DNA from: Microbacterium enclense
Lineage (GTDB): Bacteria > Actinomycetota > Actinomycetes > Actinomycetales > Microbacteriaceae
Assembly: GCF_004022425.1 (NCBI RefSeq)
Contig: NZ_RBZY01000001.1
Span: forward strand, 31,788-95,787
DNA length: 64,000 bases
Direction of reading: 5' to 3'
In this document: positions 43,160 to 50,420 of the stretch, piece after piece
How the letters are laid out: every line of letters begins with the position of its first letter
Numbering within the stretch: position 1 is the stretch's first letter
Notes under the pieces: model-generated
What the model was told of the DNA's origin: nothing
What the model saw: the letters and a program-made list of their open reading frames with translations, nothing else
Database searches by the model: none
Program-made: the position numbers and the translations under genes

Positions 43160-44706
43160 GCGATCTTCTCCCGATCGGACGACGTTGTCTCGGGCTGCCC
43201 CTCGGCGATGTAGGCCACGAGGGCGTCGAGGTCGACGTCTCGGGTGGCCAGCTCGCCGATCTTACGACGGTCGCGCAGCACGGCCACGCGCTGAGCGATG
43301 CGGAGCACCTCTTCCAGCTCGGACGAGATGAACACGACGGACAGGCCCTTCTCGGCGAGCTCGGCGACCTTCCGCTGGATGTCCGCCTTCGCGCCGACAT
43401 CGATACCGCGGGTGGGCTCGTCGAGGATCAGCAGTTCGGGGGCCGTGGCGAGCCAGCGCGCCAGCAGGACCTTCTGCTGGTTGCCCCCGGAGAGGTTGCG
43501 GATGAGCGCGTTCGGGTTCGCGGGGCGCACCCCCAGCGCCGTGATGTAGTCGTCGACGATGGCCTGCACCTCGGTGGAACCGAGCTTGCGCAGCGCACCG
43601 CGACGGGCCTGGATGCCGAGGATGATGTTCTCGGCGACGGTGAGGTCGCCGACGATGCCCTCGGCGCGGCGGTCCTCGGACGAGAACGCGATGCCGCGGT
43701 CGAGGGCGTGGCGCGGTGAACCGAGGCGCGACGGGGAGCCGCCGACCTCGACCTGGCCCTGGTCGGCGCGGTCCGCGCCGGCGATGAGGCGGGCGAGTTC
43801 GGTGCGCCCCGAGCCGAGGAGACCCGCCAGGCCGACGATCTCTCCGGGGAAGACCTCGAGGTCGATCGGCTCGAGGGCGTTCTTGCGGGCCAGAGAGACG
43901 GCTTTCAGCGCGGGCGTGCCGGAGCGATCGATCGGACGCTCGGCGCTGGCCGAGATGGCATCCAGTTCGCCGAGCTCGCGGCCGATCATCTTCGCCACCA
44001 GTTGCTCGCGCCCGAGCTCGGCGATCGGGTACTCCCCCACGAGAGTGCCGTTGCGCAGGACCGTGAGGCGGTCGGAGATCTCGTAGATCTGGTCGAGGAA
44101 GTGCGAGACGAACAGGATCGCGACGCCGCGGTCGCGGAGATCCCGGATGACGCCGAAGAGCTGCTCGACCTCGCCGCGGTCGAGGCTGGACGTGGGCTCA
44201 TCGAGCACGAGAACGGTGGTGTCCACGACCATGGCCCGACTGATCGCGACGAGTTGCTGCACCGCGATCGAGTGGCTCGCCAGGATGGAGCGGGTGTCGA
44301 TGTCCAGGCCGAGTTCGGCGAGCGCTGTCGCTGCGGCGGCGTGGGTGGCGCGCCAGTCGACCATCCCCGCGCGCCGGATCTCGTTGCCGAGCATCACGTT
44401 CTCGCCGACGGACAGGTTCTGGCAGAGGTTGACCTCTTGGTAGACGGTCGCGATTCCCGACGCCTGAGCGTCGGCGGTGGAGCGGAACGACCGCTCCTCG
44501 CCCTGGACGCGGATGGTGCCGGAGTCGATCCCGTACACGCCGGTGAGCGCCTTGATGAGGGTGGACTTGCCGGCGCCGTTCTCTCCCATGAGGGAGTGGA
44601 CCTCACCGGGATACAGGGTGAAGTCCACGCCGTCGAGCGCCTTCACTCCGGGGAAGGAGATGCTGATACCGCGCATCGCGACGACGGCAGCGCGTTCGGA
44701 TGTCAT
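43156..44706 (-). CDS. ytfR: Sugar ABC transporter ATPase, YtfR type
   Basis: A 516-residue protein with two nucleotide-binding cassettes. Cassette 1: GENGAGKST, VLDEPTSSLD. Cassette 2: LLGSGRTELAR, LSGGNQQKVLLARW, ILDEPTRGID. Phrases such as ISFPGVKALDGVDF and ASGIATVYQEVNL are close to YtfR by recall. It follows the binding-protein gene after a strong hairpin and directly precedes the two permeases. ATG 44706 is chosen over the longer frame from 44766, which runs through the hairpin. Confidence 0.92.
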   Translation of the reverse strand: MTSERAAVVAMRGISISFPGVKALDGVDFTLYPGEVHSLMGENGAGKSTLIKALTGVYGIDSGTIRVQGEERSFRSTADAQASGIATVYQEVNLCQNLSVGENVMLGNEIRRAGMVDWRATHAAAATALAELGLDIDTRSILASHSIAVQQLVAISRAMVVDTTVLVLDEPTSSLDRGEVEQLFGVIRDLRDRGVAILFVSHFLDQIYEISDRLTVLRNGTLVGEYPIAELGREQLVAKMIGRELGELDAISASAERPIDRSGTPALKAVSLARKNALEPIDLEVFPGEIVGLAGLLGSGRTELARLIAGADRADQGQVEVGGSPSRLGSPRHALDRGIAFSSEDRRAEGIVGDLTVAENIILGIQARRGALRKLGSTEVQAIVDDYITALGVRPANPNALIRNLSGGNQQKVLLARWLATAPELLILDEPTRGIDVGAKADIQRKVAELAEKGLSVVFISSELEEVLRIAQRVAVLRDRRKIGELATRDVDLDALVAYIAEGQPETTSSDREKIA

Positions 44707-44736
44707 GCTCGATCGCTTTCTCAGGGGGTCAGTGGA

Positions 44737-44770
44737 GGGTGTGCGGGGCCGGAGTCGGCCCCGCACACCC
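44737..44770. terminator. Strong hairpin between binding-protein and ATPase genes
   Basis: Perfect 15-base arms (44737-44751, 44756-44770; GGGTGTGCGGGGCCG) with a 4-base loop. In such operons a hairpin after the binding-protein gene stabilises its mRNA or partly terminates, giving more binding protein than membrane subunits. No U-run follows, so stabilisation or pausing is as likely as termination. Confidence 0.75.
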
Positions 44771-44804
44771 GAGGGGTGCGGACGCGGAGGCGTCCGCGGG
44801 TGGA

Positions 44805-45782
44805 TCAGTACTTGCGGTCGGGCAGAGCGGCCTTGGCCTGCTCCTGGTCGAATGCCTGGTCTTCGACGATGTACTGCTTGTCGACCGACTCGCCGTCGAC
44901 GACCTTCTTGACGACCTCGGCGACCTTCTCACCGAGCAGCGGGTTGCACTCCACGATGTAGTTGAACTCACCGTCGGCCAGAGCCGTCATGCCGTCCTTG
45001 ACCGCGTCGATCGTGACGATCTTGATGTCGGTGCCGGGCGTGAGGCCGGCGGCCTTGATCGCGTCCAGGGCTCCGAGACCCATGTCGTCGTTGTGGGCGA
45101 ACAGCAGGTTGATCTGCGAGCCGTACTTCTGGAGGAAGCCCTCCATGACCGTCTTGCCCTCGGCGCGGGTGAAGTTGCCGGTCTGCGAGTCGAGCACCGT
45201 GATGTCGGTGCCCTCGATGGCCGTGGCGAATCCGGTCGCGCGGTCGGTCGCGGCGGACGACCCCGTGGTGCCCTCGAGGATGACAAGGTTGGTCGGCGTG
45301 GAACCGAAGTTCTCGGCGACCCATTCGCCGGCCGTCTCGCCCTCCTTCTCGAAGTCGAGACCGATCCAGCTGGCGTACAGGTCCTCGGAGGCCGACACGG
45401 TGCGATCCTCGAGGATGACGGGGATGCCGGCGTCCTTCGCCTCCTGCAGCACGTCGTCCCACCCGTCGGTGACGATCGGGGCGAGCACGATGGCATCCAC
45501 GCCCTGGTTGATGAAGCTGCGGACGGCCGCGATCTGCGCCTCGGGCTTGTTGTCGGCCGCGTTGAAGATGAGGTTGAAGCCGTTCGCCTCCGAGAACGCC
45601 TCCTTCATCGACTCGGTGTTGGCGCTGCGCCACCCGCTCTCGGAGCCGGTCTGCGCGAAGCCGACGGTGATGACGTCGTCGCCCCCACCCCCGGCCGGGG
45701 TGCCGCCGCCGGCGCAGCCGGATGCGGTGAGAGCGATCGCGCCCACGAGCGCGAGTCCAGCGAGGGTCTTCTTCGCCTTCAT
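44805..45782 (-). CDS. ytfQ: Galactofuranose-type sugar-binding lipoprotein
   Basis: A 325-residue family 2 periplasmic-binding-like protein. A lipoprotein signal has Cys23 as anchor (TASGC), followed by a glycine-rich linker. VGFAQTGSESGWRSANTESM is the ligand-loop signature of YtfQ, which binds galactofuranose in E. coli. DAIVLAPIVTDGWDD and FAHNDDMGLGAL are further family marks. It is the first gene of its operon, under a LacI-operator promoter. The ligand could be galactofuranose or another furanose. Confidence 0.9.
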   Translation of the reverse strand: MKAKKTLAGLALVGAIALTASGCAGGGTPAGGGGDDVITVGFAQTGSESGWRSANTESMKEAFSEANGFNLIFNAADNKPEAQIAAVRSFINQGVDAIVLAPIVTDGWDDVLQEAKDAGIPVILEDRTVSASEDLYASWIGLDFEKEGETAGEWVAENFGSTPTNLVILEGTTGSSAATDRATGFATAIEGTDITVLDSQTGNFTRAEGKTVMEGFLQKYGSQINLLFAHNDDMGLGALDAIKAAGLTPGTDIKIVTIDAVKDGMTALADGEFNYIVECNPLLGEKVAEVVKKVVDGESVDKQYIVEDQAFDQEQAKAALPDRKY

Positions 45783-45857
45783 GTTGAAACCTCCTCGTTT
45801 CGCCGGCTGCGTCGCCGGTTCATGTGATGCAGCCCCCTCGGGCGGGCTGACTCCTGA

Positions 45858-45888
45858 ATGTTAGCGCTCACACTCTGTGCCGTGTCAA
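45858..45888 (-). promoter_or_regulatory. Promoter of the ytfQ-type operon
   Basis: Minus strand: TTGACA (45888-45883) and TAACAT (45863-45858) with a 19-base spacer, about 75 bases before ATG 45782. The -35 is a perfect consensus. The -10 lies inside the LacI-type operator, so repressor binding would block RNA polymerase. Confidence 0.7.
45859..45872. promoter_or_regulatory. LacI-family operator
   Basis: TGTTAGCGCTCACA is a near-perfect palindrome (one mismatch) centred on the CG step typical of LacI/GalR sites. The gene for the likely binding repressor is the last of the same operon (38507-39520). Confidence 0.75.
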
Positions 45889-46009
45889 GAATCTTTCGAG
45901 CGGGAAATATCGCAGAGGCGGCGATGTGAAGCCTCACATTGCGGCGCCGACGGCCCGCCGCGTGTGTCGCATCGTGTCGACGTGCGGTGCCGCACGCGCC
46001 GACGGGGGT

Positions 46010-46015
46010 TACCGT
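46010..46015 (+). promoter_or_regulatory. -10 TACCGT for leaderless flavin reductase
   Basis: TACCGT ends six bases before ATG 46022 with no Shine-Dalgarno between. Confidence 0.45.
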
Positions 46016-46021
46016 CGAGGT

Positions 46022-46582
46022 ATGACTTCCCTTCCGCAGGAGCGGCCCGAGAGCACGCCGACCATCGGCACGTCCGTGACGGCGGACGACTTCAAGCGCG
46101 CGTTCCGTGGTCATCCCGGTGGCATCGCGGTGATCACCGCCTACGGCGAGCACGGCCCCGTGGCCCTCACCGCCTCGTCGGTGTCGTCGGTGTCGGCCGA
46201 CCCGCCGCTGCTCATCTTCTCGGTCTCGAGCCTGTCGTCGGCGACCCCGACGATCGTGGCGGCGTCGACGATCGTGGTGCACCTGCTCGACGCCGAGGAC
46301 ATCGGCCTCGCCCGCGCCGGCGCGACGAGCGGGCTCGACCGCTTCGCCGACACCTCCGCCTGGTCACGCCTTCCGACGGGAGAGCCCGTCTATCACGGGG
46401 TCCGCGCGTGGCTGCGCTGCGCCGTGGTGAGCCGGATGGATGCCGGCGGCTCGACCGTCATCGCCGCCCAGGCCCTGCAGGTCGACGTCGAGCGCGACCT
46501 CGAGCCGGGCGAGCCCGGCGCGGCCCTGGTGTACCACAACCGCACGTGGCACCGCCTGGGCGAGCACTCGCGGCTGGACTGA
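46022..46582 (+). CDS. Flavin reductase-family protein
   Basis: A 186-residue FMN-binding split-barrel protein. FKRAFRGHPGGIAVITAYG, LTASSVSSVSADPPLLIFSV and a C-terminal YHNRTWHRL are typical of flavin:NAD(P)H reductases that supply reduced flavin to two-component monooxygenases. No partner monooxygenase lies nearby, so it may serve a distant enzyme or act as a quinone/flavin reductase. It converges with the DUF808 gene, six bases between stops. Confidence 0.85.
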   Translation: MTSLPQERPESTPTIGTSVTADDFKRAFRGHPGGIAVITAYGEHGPVALTASSVSSVSADPPLLIFSVSSLSSATPTIVAASTIVVHLLDAEDIGLARAGATSGLDRFADTSAWSRLPTGEPVYHGVRAWLRCAVVSRMDAGGSTVIAAQALQVDVERDLEPGEPGAALVYHNRTWHRLGEHSRLD

Positions 46583-46588
46583 CCGCCC

Positions 46589-47482
46589 TCAGTGCGCCGC
46601 GTCGGTCTTCTCGCCGCGGCGGAACACGCGGCCGACGACCGTCACCACGGCGACGATGACGAGCCCCAGGATCAGGCCGAACACCGCCGAGATCGCGGTG
46701 TCGACGATCCACACCACCACCGGGCCGGCGGCCTCGACGAGGTGGGTCACGGCGTGCACGAGATCGAGCGGCCCGTGCCATAGGGTCTCGGCGAGGTTGG
46801 CGACGACGAGGTGCCCACCCACCCACAGCATGGCGACGGTCCCGATCACACTGATGACGCGGAAGACGGCGGGCATGGATGCCACGACCCGTGCCCCGAA
46901 GCGACGGACTGCACGCGTCGGACTCTTCATGAACCGCAGTCCGATGTCGTCGATCTTCACCAGCAGCGCGACGGCGCCGTAGACCAGCACCGTCATTCCG
47001 AGCCCGATGACCAGCAACGCGCCGAGGGTCATCCAGATGCCGAAGCCCGGGTCGAGGCTCGACAGCGCGATGAGCATGATCTCGGTGCTGAGGATCAGGT
47101 CGGTGCGCACCGCCCCGAGCACGAGCTTGCGCTCGTCGCGCGGACCATCATCGGCGTGCCCGTGGGAGACGCCGAACCACTCGAGCACCTTCTCCGCACC
47201 CTCGAAGCAGAGGAATCCCCCGCCGATGATGAGCAGGAACGGCAGCACTCCCGGGGCGAAAGCCGTCAGGAGCAGGGCGATGGGGATGATGACGACGTAC
47301 TTGTTGATGATGCTGCCGAGCGCGATCTTCCAGACGACCGGAAGCTCACGCGCCGGGGTGATGCCCTGCACGTACTGCGGCGTCACGGCGGCGTCGTCGA
47401 TGACGACGCCCGCCGTCTTCGCGCTGGCTTTCAGCGCGGCGCTGAGGATGTCATCGACCACGGCGAGCAGACCGACGGACAT
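46589..47482 (-). CDS. DUF808 (YedI-like) membrane protein
   Basis: A 297-residue integral membrane protein of the DUF808/YedI family (VDDILSAALKASAKTAGVVIDDAAVTP in part at the N-terminus, and GGGFLCFEGAEKVLEW). Six to eight hydrophobic segments are visible. Function is not established. A TAGGGT at 47549-47554 on the minus strand, 66 bases upstream, could be its -10. Confidence 0.88.
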   Translation of the reverse strand: MSVGLLAVVDDILSAALKASAKTAGVVIDDAAVTPQYVQGITPARELPVVWKIALGSIINKYVVIIPIALLLTAFAPGVLPFLLIIGGGFLCFEGAEKVLEWFGVSHGHADDGPRDERKLVLGAVRTDLILSTEIMLIALSSLDPGFGIWMTLGALLVIGLGMTVLVYGAVALLVKIDDIGLRFMKSPTRAVRRFGARVVASMPAVFRVISVIGTVAMLWVGGHLVVANLAETLWHGPLDLVHAVTHLVEAAGPVVVWIVDTAISAVFGLILGLVIVAVVTVVGRVFRRGEKTDAAH

Positions 47483-47548
47483 ACGCGATTCCCCCTGGGT
47501 GAATGGCTGCCGCGGGAGCCGCGCGCAGGTGACGGTGTCGTCACTGCG

Positions 47549-47554
47549 ACCCTA
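47549..47554 (-). promoter_or_regulatory. -10-like TAGGGT upstream of the DUF808 gene
   Basis: The hexamer fits TANNNT on the minus strand, leaving a leader of about 60 bases before ATG 47482. Confidence 0.35.
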
Positions 47555-47652
47555 GCGGCCCGGCGTGGGGACGGGCGCGGGCACGGGTTCACCCCTACGG
47601 ACCCGGCTCGGGTCGCGACGCGTGCCACACCGCAGCGCGGCACCCTGGAGGG

Positions 47653-48636
47653 ATGCTCGGGCCGTTCACCCTCTCCGCCTTCGTCGTCGCCACCGTCCTC
47701 GTCCTCAGCGGGGTCGGGAAGATGCTCGCCCTCGATGCCGCACCCTCGACCTTGCGCGCCCTCCGCCTTTCGGGACTCCCGACCCGCGGCGTGGTCGCCG
47801 CCGTGGCCGTCGCCGAGCTCTCCGTGGCCGGCGGGCTCCTCCTCGGTTCCGGTGCCCTCGCGGTTGCCGCGGCCGGTGCCGCCCTCGCCCTCTCGACCGT
47901 CTTCCTCGCCGTCGGCCTGCGCGCTCAGGCCCTCTCCTCGACGGACGATTGCGGCTGCTTCGGCCGTCTGGCATCCACCCGGATCGGTCCGGCGATGACG
48001 GTCCGCAACACGGCGATCACCGTGCTGGCAGCTCTTGCGCTGGTCGGAGCCTCGATCGATCCTCTCGCGCCGTCGGTGGCGGAGCGCCTGTGGGTTTCGC
48101 CGCTCACGGCCGCGGCGCTGGTCGCCGTCGTCGCCGCGATTGCCGTGATCGGAGGGACGCTGCGTGCGTCCGTCCGCCCCACGGCGAAGCAGGCGGGAGA
48201 GGTTCCCGACGCCGCCCTCATCACGCCGGACGGGGGTGTCGTCGTTCCGCGGCAGCGCGCTTTGCGCGGACGCGCGCAGCTGCTGCTGTTCGTCCGACGC
48301 GGATGCAGTTCGTGCGAGAACCTCATCGACCGGATGACGTGGGACCGTGCTCTCCTCGAGACTCTCGTCGACGTGCGGCTGATCGTGCCCGTGGGCGACG
48401 ATTCCGCGTTGAGCACGGCCGGCGAGGGGCTGCACGCGGACCCCTCCGGGGAGTTCGCGGTGGCGCTCGGCATCCCCGGCGACCGTCCGGTCGGGGTGCT
48501 GCTGACCACGAGGGGCGAGGTGCTGGAGCCGGTCGCCATCGGGGGCGAGGAGACGGCGTCGCTCGTCGACAGCGTGCTGGCGGCGGCCGCCGACGCCCGC
48601 GGTCCGCGCGCCGACGAGGGCCTGTCCACGACCTGA
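47653..48636 (+). CDS. MauE-like membrane domain fused to a thioredoxin-like domain
   Basis: A 327-residue protein. Residues about 1-175 hold four predicted membrane helices and the MauE signature DDCGCFG. Residues about 190-315 look thioredoxin-like, with the dithiol Cys218-Cys221 (RRGCSSCENL). MauE and MauD make disulfides in methylamine dehydrogenase maturation; here both functions seem joined, without any methylamine dehydrogenase gene in view. It may be a general extracytoplasmic thiol oxidoreductase with built-in electron supply. GGAGG precedes ATG 47653. Confidence 0.78.
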   Translation: MLGPFTLSAFVVATVLVLSGVGKMLALDAAPSTLRALRLSGLPTRGVVAAVAVAELSVAGGLLLGSGALAVAAAGAALALSTVFLAVGLRAQALSSTDDCGCFGRLASTRIGPAMTVRNTAITVLAALALVGASIDPLAPSVAERLWVSPLTAAALVAVVAAIAVIGGTLRASVRPTAKQAGEVPDAALITPDGGVVVPRQRALRGRAQLLLFVRRGCSSCENLIDRMTWDRALLETLVDVRLIVPVGDDSALSTAGEGLHADPSGEFAVALGIPGDRPVGVLLTTRGEVLEPVAIGGEETASLVDSVLAAAADARGPRADEGLSTT

Positions 48637-48670
48637 CCGTCCGCCGACCCGGGCGTCCGACGATCGTCCC

Positions 48671-48699
48671 TGTCGCGGCCCCGCCGACGTGGCTAGGGT
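48671..48699 (+). promoter_or_regulatory. Promoter of the sulfite-oxidase-like trio
   Basis: TAGGGT at 48694-48699 with a weak TGTCGC at 48671-48676 (17-base spacer). A GGGAGGAAAG Shine-Dalgarno follows before ATG 48735, so this one has a normal leader. Confidence 0.45.
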
Positions 48700-48734
48700 G
48701 AAACTCGTCCGCTCGCGGGAGGAAAGAGGCATCC

Positions 48735-49325
48735 ATGTCGTTCATCACTCGAGGCTTCTCCGGACGCCGCGCCGAGCGCGATCCGCGCCTTCCCCCCGGC
48801 CAGACCCTGGTGGGCGACTGGCCGGTGCTCTCGGCCGGGCCCACCCCCGAGATCGACGCGGACGACTGGGAGTTCGTCGTCCGCACCGAGAACGGCGACC
48901 ACCGCTGGAACATCGCACAGCTGCAGGCGCTGGGCATGGAGGACATCACGGTCGACATCCACTGCGTGACGCACTGGACGAAGCTCGACATGCCGTGGCG
49001 CGGGGTGTCGCTCGACCGCATCTTCGACGAGGTCGAAACGGCGCACGATTATGTCATGGCCCACTCGTACGGCGGGTACACCACGAACGTGCCGCTCGAG
49101 GACCTCCTCGACGGCAAGAGCTGGATCGCCTTCGAGGCCGATGGTGAGCCGTTGACGCCCGAGCACGGCGGCCCCGCGCGCCTCCTCGTTCCGCACCTGT
49201 ACTTCTGGAAGAGCGCGAAGTGGGTGCGTGGCCTCGTGACCATGCCCGACGACGATCCCGGGTTCTGGGAGCAGAACGGTTACCACCTCCACGGCGATCC
49301 GTGGCAGGAGGAGCGGTACTGGTGA
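48735..49325 (+). CDS. Sulfite oxidase-like molybdopterin oxidoreductase
   Basis: A 196-residue protein consisting only of the molybdopterin-binding oxidoreductase domain. Cys77 in DIHCVTHWTKLDMPWRGV is the expected molybdenum ligand; HSYGGYTTNVPLED and GGPARLLVPHLYFWKSAKW are family motifs. There is no Tat signal or dimerisation domain, unlike YedY or full sulfite oxidases, so it acts in the cytoplasm. It is coupled by a GTGA overlap to an FAD reductase, its likely electron partner. Confidence 0.88.
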   Translation: MSFITRGFSGRRAERDPRLPPGQTLVGDWPVLSAGPTPEIDADDWEFVVRTENGDHRWNIAQLQALGMEDITVDIHCVTHWTKLDMPWRGVSLDRIFDEVETAHDYVMAHSYGGYTTNVPLEDLLDGKSWIAFEADGEPLTPEHGGPARLLVPHLYFWKSAKWVRGLVTMPDDDPGFWEQNGYHLHGDPWQEERYW

Positions 49326-50062
49326 CGCGCCGCCCGACCGCCTGGCACACCGCGACGGTGGTCGACGTGCGGCCCGAGACGCCGACGGCGAAACGCCTCT
49401 ACCTCGACGTGCCGACGTGGCCGGGCAACGACGCCGGGGCGCACCTCGATCTGCGCCTCACCGCACCCGACGGCTACCAGGCCTCTCGGTCGTACTCGAT
49501 CGCCTCGTCGGGCGACGGCACGCGGGTCGTCCTCGCCGTGGACGAGGTGCCGGACGGCGAGGTCTCCCCTTTCCTCGTCCACGATCTGCGGGTCGGCGAC
49601 GAGATCGAGGTGCACGGCCCGCTCGGCGCATTCTTCGTGTGGACGCCGCCCACGGACGACGACCCGCGACCGGTGCAGCTGATCGCCGGCGGCTCCGGCG
49701 TCGTGCCGCTGTACGCCATGGCCCAGGCGCACGCGGTCGCCGGTGACGCGAGCGAGTTCCGCCTGCTGTACTCGGTGCGAACCCCGGACGACGTGTTCTT
49801 CCGCGACGAGATCGCGGCGCTGGCGGAGTCGCGCGCCGTCGACCTCGATCTCGTCTTCACGCGCAGCTCCCCGCCCGAGGCGTCCGTTCCCCCCGCCCGA
49901 CTCACGGCCGAGCGCCTGCGCGACGCGGTCGTCCCGGCCGCGCACAACCCCCGCGTGTACGTGTGCGGTCCGACCCCGTTCGTCGAGGCCGTGTCGCGCT
50001 GGCTCCTCGACGCCGGGCACCGGCCCGGCGACATCCGCACCGAGCGATTCGGAGGCTCGTGA
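49322..50062 (+). CDS. Ferredoxin-reductase-type FAD/NAD(P) oxidoreductase
   Basis: A 246-residue flavoprotein. The FAD-binding barrel has SRSYSIASS; the NAD(P) domain has LIAGGSGVVPLYAMAQ and the terminal VYVCGPTPFVEAVSRWLL. There is no iron-sulfur domain, so it needs another partner, most plausibly the adjacent molybdoenzyme. GTG start at 49322 overlaps the preceding stop; its own stop overlaps the next ATG (TGATG). Confidence 0.9.
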   Translation: MTRRPTAWHTATVVDVRPETPTAKRLYLDVPTWPGNDAGAHLDLRLTAPDGYQASRSYSIASSGDGTRVVLAVDEVPDGEVSPFLVHDLRVGDEIEVHGPLGAFFVWTPPTDDDPRPVQLIAGGSGVVPLYAMAQAHAVAGDASEFRLLYSVRTPDDVFFRDEIAALAESRAVDLDLVFTRSSPPEASVPPARLTAERLRDAVVPAAHNPRVYVCGPTPFVEAVSRWLLDAGHRPGDIRTERFGGS

Positions 50063-50322
50063 TGGACGTTCTCGACGGCAACGCGCTGGCCGGCCGGCTG
50101 GCCGACCTCCTCGGGTGGGATGCCACCGGCTCCCTGATCCGCTGCCGATCCTGCGGCGACGGCGGGGCGGTCGCCCGGGTCGCGGTGTACGTGAGCGCGA
50201 TGGGCGCCGTCGCACGGTGTCGCTCGTGCGACGCGGTACTCCTGACGGTCGTCGATGCCGTCGGCGGCCGGTCGTGGTTCGGGATGCCGGGCATCGACGC
50301 CCTGGAGGTGCGGAAGGCCTAG
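50062..50322 (+). CDS. DUF6510-type zinc-ribbon protein
   Basis: An 86-residue protein with two CRSC pairs about 25 residues apart (RCRSCGDGG and RCRSCDAVL), forming a four-cysteine zinc ribbon. It is the third gene of a tight trio with the molybdoenzyme and flavoprotein. The role is unknown; the coupling suggests a redox or assembly partner. Confidence 0.75.
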   Translation: MDVLDGNALAGRLADLLGWDATGSLIRCRSCGDGGAVARVAVYVSAMGAVARCRSCDAVLLTVVDAVGGRSWFGMPGIDALEVRKA

Positions 50323-50365
50323 ACCACCTCGCGCTGGAGGGGACACGACCGGTCGGATGGGCACG

Positions 50366-50408
50366 GGGTCGGGCCGCCGGCCGAGAGGCTCGGTGGACGG
50401 CCCGACCC
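50366..50408. terminator. Hairpin between convergent genes
   Basis: GGGTCGGGCCG (50366-50376) pairs exactly with 50398-50408, with a further small CCGAG/CTCGG stem inside. It separates the DUF6510 gene from the convergent beta-helix gene and probably terminates both. Confidence 0.65.
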
Positions 50409-50420
50409 GCGCGTGTCGAC

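Noticed and set aside
45924-45939. TGTGA-TCACA repeat considered as a CRP site
   Set aside because: The spacer is 4 bases instead of the 6 of CRP sites, so I list it only as an unidentified repeat.
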